Source of the DNA: Metabacillus sp. FJAT-52054
GTDB taxonomy: Bacteria > Bacillota > Bacilli > Bacillales > Bacillaceae
DNA length: 64,000 nt
Assembly: GCF_037201815.1 (NCBI RefSeq)
Contig: NZ_CP147407.1
Location: 868,001-932,000 of the forward strand
Reading direction: 5' to 3'
Shown: piece after piece, positions 41,530 to 49,345 of the stretch
How the letters are laid out: every line of letters begins with the position of its first letter
Position numbering within the stretch: the stretch's first letter is position 1
The notes under the pieces: model-generated
The model's database searches: none
Seen by the model: only the letters and a program-made list of their open reading frames with translations
Told to the model about the DNA's origin: nothing
Position numbers and translations under genes: made by a program

Positions 41530-44073
41530 TTAACGGATATTTACATCTCTCTTTTCACCAGCAGGGATGTTAACGTAAAGCGTCTTAGTCTTCTCATCGA
41601 AGAAGTAAGTGCGGCTTGCGTTTGTCATCTTATCCATTGTGTTTACAGCTTTATATTTTTTCATTCCAGCTGTTACTCTTCTAGGATTCTCTGCATTGTG
41701 AAGTTTTAGCGTGTATTGCTCTAGTTTAGAATCCTTGTAGTTTGCAGCAAGCTTCTTCTGGCTGAAGGTAACTTTGTGCTTGCCTGTACGCTCAACTGTG
41801 AATTTCGTTTCATTGGATTCTGCTTTTTTCTTATGATCAAGTGTAGCAGCATCATCCTCATAGAAGCTGTATTCAGCTTTCTTGTCAAGGTATGTGTCGA
41901 GAACAAGGTTTTCAAGCGGTTTTTCGCCAGTGTACTGCTGTACATCGCGAGTTGGGATCATAGAATCTTTCTTCACGAACATTGGCATTACATCAAGAGC
42001 TGCACCAACATGGATTGTACGTCCGCCTTGGTATTCTTTTCCTGAAACATAGTCAACCCAAGTGTGGCCTTCTGGAAGATAAACGTTACGGGATGTTTGT
42101 CCTTCCTTCACAACCGGAGCAACCATTAGAGAATCACCGAACATGAATTGATCTGCAATGTTATATGTGTTTTCATCTTCCTGGAATTGGTACACAAGCG
42201 GCTGCTGAACTGGTTTTCCTGTTTCAGAAGCATCCTGGAACGCGTTGTATAGGTATGGAAGCAATTTGTAACGCTGTTCGATGTACTTTTTGCTGATTGC
42301 TTCAACTTCTGGTCCGTAAGCCCACGGCTCTTGACCTTGTTTGATTTCAGCCTTTTTGTCACTATCATAGTGGATACGGGCAAACGGATACAGGGATCCG
42401 ATTTGAATCCAGCGGGCATACATTTCTGCAGTCGGACGTTGTGCAAATCCTCCGATATCCGTTCCAACATTCGCTACACCGGACATTCCGATGTTCATGT
42501 GGCTAGGAAGGGACATTTGCAGATGTTCCCAAGTACTTACTGTGTCACCAGTCCAAAGAGCGGAATAACGCTGAGTTCCTGCATACATATCACGAGTCAG
42601 TACGAATGGACGCTCGTTTGGTTTGTGCATGCCCCAAGCATTATAAGTAGCCTCTGCTTCGTCATGGCCGTAAATATTGTGGTACTCAGTGTGAAGAATT
42701 TTGTTATCGTCGTATCCGAAATAAGAATCAAGCGGCATTGTATGATTATGCTTTGCATCGTCAAGGAATACAGCTGGTTCATTCATGTCATTCCATACGC
42801 CGTCAATACCTTCGTCAAACAGGGCGCTGTGGTTTTTCGTCCACCAATCGCGAACTTCTTGTTTGGAGAAGTCTGGGAATACGGAATCTCCAGGCCAAAC
42901 AGGTCCAACGAATGGAGTTCCGTCTGCATTTTTAGCCCAATAATCGTTTTTGGTACCTTCTTGGTAAGACTTGTTGTTTTCATCCACCTTTACAGCGGGG
43001 TCATTGATGGCAATAGTATGGAAACCTTCCATTGCTTCAACTTGTTTAAGAGCATCTTTAAACTTGTCGTTCCAAGTGAATACGCGGAATCCATCCATGT
43101 AGTCGATGTCAAAGTGCATCGTGTCAACCGGGATTTTCTTTTCACGGTATGTTTTCGCTACATTTACGATTTCATCTGCATCATATTCCCACTTACTTTG
43201 GTGAAGTCCCATGGACCATTCAGGAGGAAGTTCCTGTTTACCTGTAAGCTCAGTATAGCGGTCAACAACGTCAGAGATTTCAGGACCGTTCATGAAGTAG
43301 TACGTCAGGTCTCCGCCGTTTGCGTAGAAGTAGTAGTAGTCATCAGATTCTGAAGCCATTTCGTAGTATGAACGGTGCGTGTTATCGAACATAATTCCGT
43401 ATGCTTTTTCATTCTTAAGACCAATAAAGAAAGGAATTGTTGTATAAACGTATTTTGTGTCTTTGTCATATGCGTAAGCATCTGTATTCCACATTCCGAT
43501 GCTTTCGCCGCGCTGATTCAAGTTCAGTCCAGCTTGCTCGCCGAAGCCGTAGAATGCTTCATTTTTATCGGTTTTTTTGTAAACGTAAGGTTTTCCGTTT
43601 TCATAGCCGGATGTGCTTCCGTTTTCCATGTAATCTTCATTAATCACGTTTCCTTTGTGATCCATGAATTTCACGCCGAATGTATCCTTTTTAATATGAA
43701 TGATAAGTTCTTTTGTTCTTAGCTCGTATACATTGCCTTTATCTTTTGCTGTGAATCTTGGAGTCTTCCAATCTTTCTTTGCGATTCCGCGGGAAGTGTA
43801 CTCTTCTTTTCCTTTTTCAAGGATGGATACCTTCGCAAGATCATCTGCAAACAGACGAATATATGCGTCTTTGTTTCCAAGGTCAAATTTCACCCCGTTG
43901 TCTAGCTTTTCGATCCCTTTAACTGATAGCTTTTCCAGCTTGTCTTTCGCTAGGGGTGTATCTGCTTCTGGCTGTGTAACAGCTTGTGCGTTAGGAGCAA
44001 GAGCTGTTGCTGCCATTCCCATTGCAAGGGAAGCGGAGATAACTCCTTTAATGATGCGTTGTGACTTTTTCAT
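41530..44073 (-). CDS. Secreted GH31 alpha-glucosidase
   Basis: An 847-residue secreted enzyme. The signal peptide runs MKKSQRIIKGV... to about APNAQA; then an N-terminal beta domain (GKPYVYKKTDKNEAFYGFGEQAGLNLNQRG), the GH31 barrel with GVWNDMNEPAVF (nucleophile Asp near residue 428) and WTGDTVSTWEHL (acid/base Asp), and C-terminal beta domains. Family members hydrolyse alpha-1,4- or alpha-1,6-glucosidic ends or transglucosylate. Pairing with a GH66 protein suggests dextran or isomalto-oligosaccharide substrates. ATG at 44073 follows GAGGTGGAAG and begins the signal peptide. The promoter lies about 150 bp upstream. Confidence 0.9.
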   Translation of the reverse strand: MKKSQRIIKGVISASLAMGMAATALAPNAQAVTQPEADTPLAKDKLEKLSVKGIEKLDNGVKFDLGNKDAYIRLFADDLAKVSILEKGKEEYTSRGIAKKDWKTPRFTAKDKGNVYELRTKELIIHIKKDTFGVKFMDHKGNVINEDYMENGSTSGYENGKPYVYKKTDKNEAFYGFGEQAGLNLNQRGESIGMWNTDAYAYDKDTKYVYTTIPFFIGLKNEKAYGIMFDNTHRSYYEMASESDDYYYFYANGGDLTYYFMNGPEISDVVDRYTELTGKQELPPEWSMGLHQSKWEYDADEIVNVAKTYREKKIPVDTMHFDIDYMDGFRVFTWNDKFKDALKQVEAMEGFHTIAINDPAVKVDENNKSYQEGTKNDYWAKNADGTPFVGPVWPGDSVFPDFSKQEVRDWWTKNHSALFDEGIDGVWNDMNEPAVFLDDAKHNHTMPLDSYFGYDDNKILHTEYHNIYGHDEAEATYNAWGMHKPNERPFVLTRDMYAGTQRYSALWTGDTVSTWEHLQMSLPSHMNIGMSGVANVGTDIGGFAQRPTAEMYARWIQIGSLYPFARIHYDSDKKAEIKQGQEPWAYGPEVEAISKKYIEQRYKLLPYLYNAFQDASETGKPVQQPLVYQFQEDENTYNIADQFMFGDSLMVAPVVKEGQTSRNVYLPEGHTWVDYVSGKEYQGGRTIHVGAALDVMPMFVKKDSMIPTRDVQQYTGEKPLENLVLDTYLDKKAEYSFYEDDAATLDHKKKAESNETKFTVERTGKHKVTFSQKKLAANYKDSKLEQYTLKLHNAENPRRVTAGMKKYKAVNTMDKMTNASRTYFFDEKTKTLYVNIPAGEKRDVNIR

Positions 44074-44225
44074 CTTCCACCTCGTTAAAAAGATTTTTGT
44101 GAACATTTCGTTGTGCACACGATGGCACAAGTCAAAATATAGACTCAATTACACAATTGCACAATCCATAATATGTATATCAAGGTGAGAAGAAACGAAC
44201 GTGCCATTGTACCTTAAGAGCTGAT

Positions 44226-44253
44226 ATTATAAGGTTTTGTAAACGTTTTTCAA
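44226..44253 (-). promoter_or_regulatory. Promoter of the GH31-GH66 operon with operator in the spacer
   Basis: On the minus strand TTGAAA, 16 bp and TATAAT. The spacer carries AAACGTTTAC, the core of the perfect palindrome found before the LacI gene at 48294-48309; it also resembles a CcpA cre. A LacI/MalR-type protein or CcpA bound here would block the promoter. Confidence 0.7.
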
Positions 44254-44380
44254 CGAAAGAGGAACCGATTCCGCATCTGTTTAAAAATACATCAATGTGT
44301 CTAGACAAGTTCTTAGTGTTACATAAGGTAGCTCAATGGTCCTTGTTTATGTAATAAAAGAAATATTTTCAATACATCTA

Positions 44381-44408
44381 TTGACGTTAAAGGGTTTTAA
44401 CGTAAATA
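44381..44408 (+). promoter_or_regulatory. Promoter with inverted repeat upstream of yvgN
   Basis: TTGACG, 16 bp and TAAATA. The spacer holds the perfect inverted repeat CGTTAAA-GGGT-TTTAACG (44385-44402), an operator candidate for an unknown regulator. The start codon is about 120 bases downstream. Confidence 0.5.
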
Positions 44409-44531
44409 GAAAGTAAAAATAAGATATAATTCTATTTTTCTAAATATTGAAGTAAGCAACATTTTTGATATTTTACATTCATTGAAGGATAATTAAAAAT
44501 GAATTCTGGTAGGTGAAGGGAGCTAATTTAA

Positions 44532-45362
44532 ATGGTTAAAAGTTTACAGGAAACCACTACTCTCCATAATGGAGTGAAAATGCCCTGGTTCGGTCTTGGT
44601 GTTTGGAAAGTTGAAGACGGGAACGAAGTGGTAAGCTCCGTAAAAGCTGCCATTAAAGCAGGATACCGCAGCATTGATACTGCAGCGGCGTATAAAAATG
44701 AAGAAGGCGTTGGACAAGCAATTAAAGACAGCGGTGTTCCCCGCGAAGAACTCTTCATTACAACAAAATTGTGGAATGCAGATCAAGGGTATGATTCTGC
44801 TCTGAAAGCATTCGAAGACAGCATGGAAAAATTGGGACTGGATTATTTGGATCTCTATTTAATCCATTGGCCTGTTGAAGGAAAATACAAAGACTCCTGG
44901 AAAGCAATGGAGAAGCTTTACAAAGACGGCAAAATTAAAGCGATCGGCGTGAGCAACTTTAACGTCCACCATTTGGAAGATTTAATGAAGGATACTGAAG
45001 TGGTTCCGATGGTCAACCAAATTGAGTTCCATCCGAAGCTTTCACAGGAAAAAGTCCGGGCATTCTGTAAAGAGAATGGTATTCAGGTGGAAGCATGGTC
45101 TCCTTTAATGCAAGGGCAATTATTTGAGGAACCGGTTTTGAAGGAAATTGCTGAAAAACACGGCAAATCCGTGGCACACGTTATTCTCCGCTGGGATATT
45201 CAAAGCGGTGTCGTGACCATTCCTAAATCCGTTAAAGAACACCGCATTCAAGGAAATGCCGATATCTTTGATTTTGAACTGACTCAAGAGGACATGGAAA
45301 AAATCGACGCGCTGAATGAAGACAAGCGGGTAGGTCCAGATCCTGATAACTTTGATTTTTAA
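44532..45362 (+). CDS. yvgN: Aldo/keto reductase, glyoxal/methylglyoxal reductase type
   Basis: A 276-residue NADPH-dependent reductase, the same length as B. subtilis YvgN and very similar in wording. Signatures are [34 protein letters not shown] (catalytic Asp and Tyr), [16 protein letters not shown] (Lys), [12 protein letters not shown] (His) and [13 protein letters not shown] for the cofactor phosphate. It detoxifies glyoxal and methylglyoxal. It starts behind GTGAAGGGAG and is monocistronic. Confidence 0.93.
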   Translation: MVKSLQETTTLHNGVKMPWFGLGVWKVEDGNEVVSSVKAAIKAGYRSIDTAAAYKNEEGVGQAIKDSGVPREELFITTKLWNADQGYDSALKAFEDSMEKLGLDYLDLYLIHWPVEGKYKDSWKAMEKLYKDGKIKAIGVSNFNVHHLEDLMKDTEVVPMVNQIEFHPKLSQEKVRAFCKENGIQVEAWSPLMQGQLFEEPVLKEIAEKHGKSVAHVILRWDIQSGVVTIPKSVKEHRIQGNADIFDFELTQEDMEKIDALNEDKRVGPDPDNFDF

Positions 45363-45369
45363 TAAAATG

Positions 45370-45408
45370 AAAACCGCCCCGCTTCGATTGAAGCAGGGCG
45401 GTTTTTTT
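45370..45408. terminator. Bidirectional terminator between yvgN and the pseudouridine synthase gene
   Basis: AAACCGCCCCGCTTC pairs with GAAGCAGGGCGGTTT around GATT, with T-run on plus and T-residues on minus. Confidence 0.9.
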
Positions 45409-46297
45409 AAGGCTCCCAGCGTTTCATGTCAGCAGGAAACGGAGCGGTTAAATCGATTTTTTCATTTGAAATAGGATGGTGAAAGCGGATGCGAGCTGCA
45501 TGCAGTGCTTGTCTTTTTATTAAGTGAGAAGGATCACCGTACAGCCTGTCTCCAATGATCGGGTTCCCAATATAACTTAAATGTACCCTTATTTGATGGG
45601 TTCTCCCGGTTTCAAGCTGAACCTTTAAAACGGCTCCGGAAGAACTGCTTTGCACCATTTCATAATGGGTAACAGCAGGCTGGCCTCCGGTGGATACCCT
45701 TCTTTTAGAAGGGTGATGGCGATCCTTGCCGATTGGCTGGGAAATCGTTCCTTTCTTAGGTCTTGGCACCCCTTGAACAGCAGCAACATAAGTGCGGGAA
45801 ATGAAATGCTCCTGCAGGGCCTTATCCATAATAGCTTGGGCAAGTGCATGCTTCGCAAATAAAATCGCCCCTGACGTATCCTCATCAAGCCGATGAACAT
45901 GGCGAACCGCAGCATCCTCTCCCTGCATCATATAGTAAAAAGCAAGAGCATTCGCAAGTGTGCCGGTTTCTCCAGGAGAATTCGGGTGGGTCTTCATGCC
46001 TGCCGGTTTATTGATAGCAATGATATGATCATCTTCAAACAAAATATCAAGCTCCATGAATTCTGAAACGATATCATTTTTCTCAGCCTTAAAAACCTCA
46101 AGGCTGACAACGTCGCCATTATGGACGAGCGGATTTTCCGCACTAAGAATTGTTCCATTAACCTTTAAGCCGTTTGCTTTCCGGTAATGATGAATGACTC
46201 CTTTTGACGCACCGGCTGTTTGGATCAGGAATTCATTCACATATACAGGTGCAAGATCAGTGACTTTATACTCCAGCCATGTACCTCGTTTTTTCAT
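45407..46297 (-). CDS. yhcT: RluA-family 23S rRNA/tRNA pseudouridine synthase
   Basis: A 296-residue RNA pseudouridine synthase. An N-terminal S4-like part (VYVNEFLIQTAGASKGVIHHYRK) is followed by the catalytic domain with HVHRLDEDTSGAILFAK, whose Asp after Arg-Leu is the nucleophile, and LETGRTHQIRVHLSYIGNPIIGDRLYG. ATG at 46297 follows AAGGGG. It is adjacent to and divergent from yhcU; this pair and the yhc genes further right recall B. subtilis yhcT-yhcX, so the YhcT name is based on synteny. The exact uridine target is unknown. Confidence 0.87.
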   Translation of the reverse strand: MKKRGTWLEYKVTDLAPVYVNEFLIQTAGASKGVIHHYRKANGLKVNGTILSAENPLVHNGDVVSLEVFKAEKNDIVSEFMELDILFEDDHIIAINKPAGMKTHPNSPGETGTLANALAFYYMMQGEDAAVRHVHRLDEDTSGAILFAKHALAQAIMDKALQEHFISRTYVAAVQGVPRPKKGTISQPIGKDRHHPSKRRVSTGGQPAVTHYEMVQSSSSGAVLKVQLETGRTHQIRVHLSYIGNPIIGDRLYGDPSHLIKRQALHAARIRFHHPISNEKIDLTAPFPADMKRWEP

Positions 46298-46444
46298 CCA
46301 TTTTCCCCTTATCTTAGCAGTTTCTAGAGTGAGTATACCGGACAAAACCACCTCACGGCAAACGAGGAAACACTTACCTGTCTTTTGCCGCTCGGTCCTA
46401 TGATATTCTAATGTTACGAAAAGTCGCTTCAAAGGGTGGGGTAT

Positions 46445-46846
46445 ATGAAAATCGTATCGGCATCAACAAATGAACAGGAACAATTCATCGAAGAGCTGGT
46501 TGAAGAAATGTACAAAGAAGTGTTTCCAATCTACTTCTCTGATGAAACTATCGTAAAACTTGAAAAAATGTCCGTGCTGAAACCAACGGAAGAAACCATT
46601 ATCTATAATGGCACGTTAAAAGAAGCATTTGAAATTATGTCAAGCCTGCAAACCTTAATCGCCGTTCTTAAACAAGCAGACGAGGAAGAAAAACAAAAAT
46701 ATGCGGGACTGTACGACCGAAACCGTGAAATACTCAGGAGTTATGGCTACAATCTCCCACTGAACATGAGCGATTTTCTAACCGCCGGCATCGAGCGGGA
46801 TCTTTTCAGCTGCTACACAAGATCCGCCAATAATTATCTAATATGA
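46445..46846 (+). CDS. yhcU: YhcU-family protein (DUF5365)
   Basis: A 133-residue soluble, mostly helical acidic protein resembling B. subtilis YhcU in length and pattern (MKIVSASTNEQEQFIEELVEEMYKEVFPIYFSDE at the start, GLYDRNREILRSYGYNLPLNMSDF later). Function unknown. ATG at 46445 follows AAAGGGTGGGG. It is divergent from the yhcT-type gene, as expected from synteny, and ends in its own terminator. A repeat array and an inserted block of bdb, regulator and malL genes separate it from yhcV. Confidence 0.8.
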   Translation: MKIVSASTNEQEQFIEELVEEMYKEVFPIYFSDETIVKLEKMSVLKPTEETIIYNGTLKEAFEIMSSLQTLIAVLKQADEEEKQKYAGLYDRNREILRSYGYNLPLNMSDFLTAGIERDLFSCYTRSANNYLI

Positions 46847-46848
46847 TG

Positions 46849-46884
46849 AAAAGCTCTCTTCCGGTTGGGGAAGGGGCTTTTTTT
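46849..46884 (+). terminator. Terminator after yhcU
   Basis: AAAGCTCTCTTCC pairs with GGAAGGGGCTTT (wobbles) around GGTTGG, then T-run. Confidence 0.82.
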
Positions 46885-46919
46885 ATTGGGACTTTGGTGA
46901 GGAAAGTGGGAGAGGAAGA

Positions 46920-47160
46920 GTTTGGCTGGAAGGAAGGATGGAGGAATCGGCTGGAAAAATAAGTTTGGCTGGAAAGAGCGGTGGAACGGCCGGAAAGTGG
47001 GGGAACCCGGCTGGTATCAAGGGAGGAACGGCTTGAAAATGGAGTGAGTCGGCTGGAAAAATAAGTTTGGCTGGAAAGAGCGGTGGAACGGCCGGAAAGT
47101 GGGGGAACCCGGCTGGTATCAAGGGAGGAACGGCTTGAAAACTAAGTAAATCGGCCCGAA
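46920..47160. repeat. Tandem array C: two copies of a 102-bp unit, cores GGCTGG/GGCCGG
   Basis: CGGCTGGAAAAATAAGTTTG occurs at 46948 and 47050, exactly 102 bp apart, and the intervening unit repeats almost without change. Subunits begin GGCTGGAAA, GGCCGGAAA, GGCTGGTAT and GGCTTGAAA, each 20-21 bp, with one 18-bp member. Degenerate subunits (CGGCCCGAAAACCAAG) continue to about 47200. The element lies between convergent terminators and repeats the architecture of arrays A and B with its own core sequence. Confidence 0.88.
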
Positions 47161-47239
47161 AACCAAGTTCGGCCCAAAACCCAAGTACACCCCGAAAACC
47201 AAAGTTCCCCCCTCAATCTAACCTCCTCCAATCAAATCA

Positions 47240-47268
47240 AAAAACAGCCCGCTCAGCACGGGCTGTTT
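47240..47268 (-). terminator. Terminator of the bdb operon
   Basis: On the minus strand AACAGCCCG pairs with CGGGCTGTT around TGCTGAG, followed by six T. Confidence 0.88.
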
Positions 47269-47738
47269 CATTTAGCTGACCATTCTTTCAATAGCGCTTC
47301 CAGCTCTTCTTTTGTTTTTTCGCCTTCGGAAGCAGCTGCTTCTTTACCGTCTTTATAGTGGACGAGTGTTGGCGTTCCGGTGATGCCGTATGTGTCCCAG
47401 TAGTCTGGGAATTCTTTCAGGTTAAACTGATCAATGTTAATGTTCATGTCTTTAGCAAGCGGCATAAGAACTGGGGTTGTACGCTTGCAGTGCGGACAGT
47501 CGGAAGCGTAGAAGTAGACAATGAAGTCGTCGACGCTTTTAATTTTTTTATCGAGTTCGTCTGGCAGGATGTTGTTTTGATAGTTGGGGTCATCCAGCAG
47601 GGCTTCGGTGGATGGATCCAATGTGGTCTTTCCGTATGGATTGTTTTTAGCAGTTTCCTGTTTTTGATAGTTTGTGAAAAAGGCTAATGCCCCGAATAGA
47701 ACAATAAAAATAGCGGCGAAAATTAGGACTTTTTTCAA
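47268..47738 (-). CDS. Membrane-anchored thioredoxin-like protein (CPHC)
   Basis: A 156-residue protein with an N-terminal membrane anchor (about 4-21) and an extracytoplasmic thioredoxin fold: VYFYASDCPHCKRTTPVLMPLA with redox cysteines 81 and 84, and the cis-Pro loop ITGTPTLVHY. The CPHC active site is that of oxidising DsbA-like proteins. The start is TTG at 47736-47738 behind AAAGGCAGG, directly after the bdbC stop. With the DsbB-type partner it probably forms a disulfide-making pair for exported proteins. It is shorter than BdbD and closer in size to BdbA. Confidence 0.87.
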   Translation of the reverse strand: MKKVLIFAAIFIVLFGALAFFTNYQKQETAKNNPYGKTTLDPSTEALLDDPNYQNNILPDELDKKIKSVDDFIVYFYASDCPHCKRTTPVLMPLAKDMNINIDQFNLKEFPDYWDTYGITGTPTLVHYKDGKEAAASEGEKTKEELEALLKEWSAK

Positions 47739-47739
47739 G

Positions 47740-48171
47740 TTAGCGACCTGCCTTTCTGATTTTCAGAATCATAATGCTTGAGATGATAATCATTGTAAAA
47801 CCGATTAAGGCAAGGAATGGAATGGTGATGAAACCGAGCCAGTTAATGTATTCGCCTGTGCAGGGAATTCTTCCGCAGGATCCTGCGTGATTTGCCAAAA
47901 AGGGTATTTTCTGCAGGCTGTAATGGTAGATGGAAATAAGTGCGCCGATGCTTGAGAGAATCAGGCTATATAGAGCGACGCTATAGTCTTTCTTCGCTAT
48001 AGCGATTCCAAGTATAATGACTTGGGGATACATGAGAATTCTCTGATACCAGCATAGATCGCATGGAACAAAACCGACGATTTCAGAGAAGTACAGACTG
48101 CCAAGAGTGGATACGAATGAAGCGATCCAAGCAAATAAAAGCCAATTTTCTAATGATTTATTTTCAGGCAT
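47740..48171 (-). CDS. bdbC: Disulfide bond formation protein, DsbB/BdbC family
   Basis: A 143-residue protein with four membrane helices and both cysteine pairs of the family: Cys37-Asp-Leu-Cys40 after the first loop and Cys98 with Cys103 (AGSCGRIPC) in the second. It re-oxidises the thioredoxin-like partner and passes electrons to menaquinone. ATG at 48171 follows GAGGAGACC. The next gene starts right at its end, so the two are co-transcribed. Confidence 0.92.
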   Translation of the reverse strand: MPENKSLENWLLFAWIASFVSTLGSLYFSEIVGFVPCDLCWYQRILMYPQVIILGIAIAKKDYSVALYSLILSSIGALISIYHYSLQKIPFLANHAGSCGRIPCTGEYINWLGFITIPFLALIGFTMIIISSIMILKIRKAGR

Positions 48172-48254
48172 AGAGGTCTCCTCACCAACAGTATTAGACA
48201 AGAAAATTATAGTACAGGGATAAGAAGATTGTAAACACAGATTCTTCCTGAATG

Positions 48255-48284
48255 TTGACAACGTTTTCACAAGTGAACTACAAT
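48255..48284 (+). promoter_or_regulatory. Promoter of the malR-malL operon with a perfect cre on the opposite strand
   Basis: TTGACA, 18 bp and TACAAT. Overlapping the -35, positions 48256-48269 read TGAAAACGTTGTCA on the minus strand, a 14/14 match to the CcpA cre consensus TGWAANCGNTNWCA. Glucose repression of the regulator and glucosidase genes is expected. Confidence 0.75.
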
Positions 48285-48293
48285 GAAAATATG

Positions 48294-48309
48294 ACGTAAA
48301 CGTTTACGT
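48294..48309 (+). promoter_or_regulatory. Perfect 16-bp palindromic LacI-type operator
   Basis: ACGTAAACGTTTACGT is a perfect palindrome centred on CG, about ten bases after the -10 and 23 before the regulator start. Its position suggests autoregulation; its AAACGTTTAC core recurs in the GH31 promoter. Confidence 0.75.
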
Positions 48310-48331
48310 GCCAAAAAGGAAGTGCTTTAAT

Positions 48332-49333
48332 TTGAGACCAACGATCAAAGATGTAGCCAGGGATTCAGGGGTATCTGTTGCAACTGTTTCCAGAATTGTG
48401 AATGGGTTACCCGGCTATTCACCTGAAACAAGGAAAAAGGTGATGAAGGTTATAGAAGATCTCGGCTATAAGCCAAACGCAGTGGCAAGGAATTTAGTTA
48501 GCAGAAAGACGAGTACAATCGGCGTTTTGCTGCCGCAGCTGTCTAGCCATTTTGCAGCCAAGCTGCTTCAGGGGATTGAGGATGAGGCCCATAATCGGCG
48601 CTATAGCGTAGTAGTCTGCAATACAGATTCGAACGGAAAAAGAACGCAGGATTACTTGGAGCTCTTAAGGGAGAAACAAGTGGAAGGCATTTTATTCGCC
48701 AGTGAATTATTAACGGATGAATATGCCGAAACGCTGCAGGGATTTGGTATTCCCGCGGCTGTTATCGCTACAACATCCCATGTGCCTTCTATCCCTTTTA
48801 TAAAAGTAGATGACGAAGCGGCATCCTATTCAGCTGTCCAATTCTTAATAGAAAATGGCCACCAAAGGATTGGGATGATCAGCGGAACGAAGCATGACCC
48901 GATTTCCGGGATCCCAAGGATTAAGGGCTTGAAAAAAGCGTTTAGTGAGAATGGTATTCCTTTTGAAGAAGAGCTCATTGAATATGGTGATTTTGGTTTT
49001 AGAAGCGGGTATGAAGCAATGGAACGGCTTTATCGGAGTAATCCGGAGCTAACCGCTGTATTTGCAGCTAGTGATGAAATGGCGCTGGGCATTTTATCTT
49101 TCTGCTATGAAAAGGGAATGAAAGTGCCGGATGATTTATCGGTTATCGGCTACGATGATACGGACATAGCGACGATGTCCATTCCTCCCCTGACGACAGT
49201 ACACCAGCCTATTCAGGAGATGGGTACGGATGCGGTTCGTATGCTTATGAAGATGATAGATGGAAATCAGCCGGAGAGCAGGTTTATGGCTTACAGGATT
49301 ACAAAGAGAAATTCAGTTAAAAATCTGACTTAG
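48332..49333 (+). CDS. LacI-family regulator, MalR-like
   Basis: A 333-residue repressor: the LacI HTH begins at the very start (TIKDVARDSGVSVATVSRIVNG), followed by the hinge NAVARNLVSRKTS and an effector domain ending LTTVHQPIQEMG. TTG at 48332 follows AAGGAAGTG and gives the usual short N-terminus; the upstream GTG at 48308 lies inside the operator. It is encoded 12 bases before malL and probably responds to maltose, isomaltose or their phosphates. The shared operator core suggests it also controls the GH31-GH66 operon 4 kb away. Confidence 0.85.
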   Translation: MRPTIKDVARDSGVSVATVSRIVNGLPGYSPETRKKVMKVIEDLGYKPNAVARNLVSRKTSTIGVLLPQLSSHFAAKLLQGIEDEAHNRRYSVVVCNTDSNGKRTQDYLELLREKQVEGILFASELLTDEYAETLQGFGIPAAVIATTSHVPSIPFIKVDDEAASYSAVQFLIENGHQRIGMISGTKHDPISGIPRIKGLKKAFSENGIPFEEELIEYGDFGFRSGYEAMERLYRSNPELTAVFAASDEMALGILSFCYEKGMKVPDDLSVIGYDDTDIATMSIPPLTTVHQPIQEMGTDAVRMLMKMIDGNQPESRFMAYRITKRNSVKNLT

Positions 49334-49345
49334 GAGTTGGGAGTT

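Noticed and set aside
42331..43353. 340-codon open frame on the plus strand
   Set aside because: Fully antisense to the conserved catalytic region of the GH31 gene, with no family resemblance; a shadow of GH31 codon usage.
46883..47122. Minus-strand 79-codon frame rich in FPA heptads
   Set aside because: Lies wholly in repeat array C and has no ribosome site.
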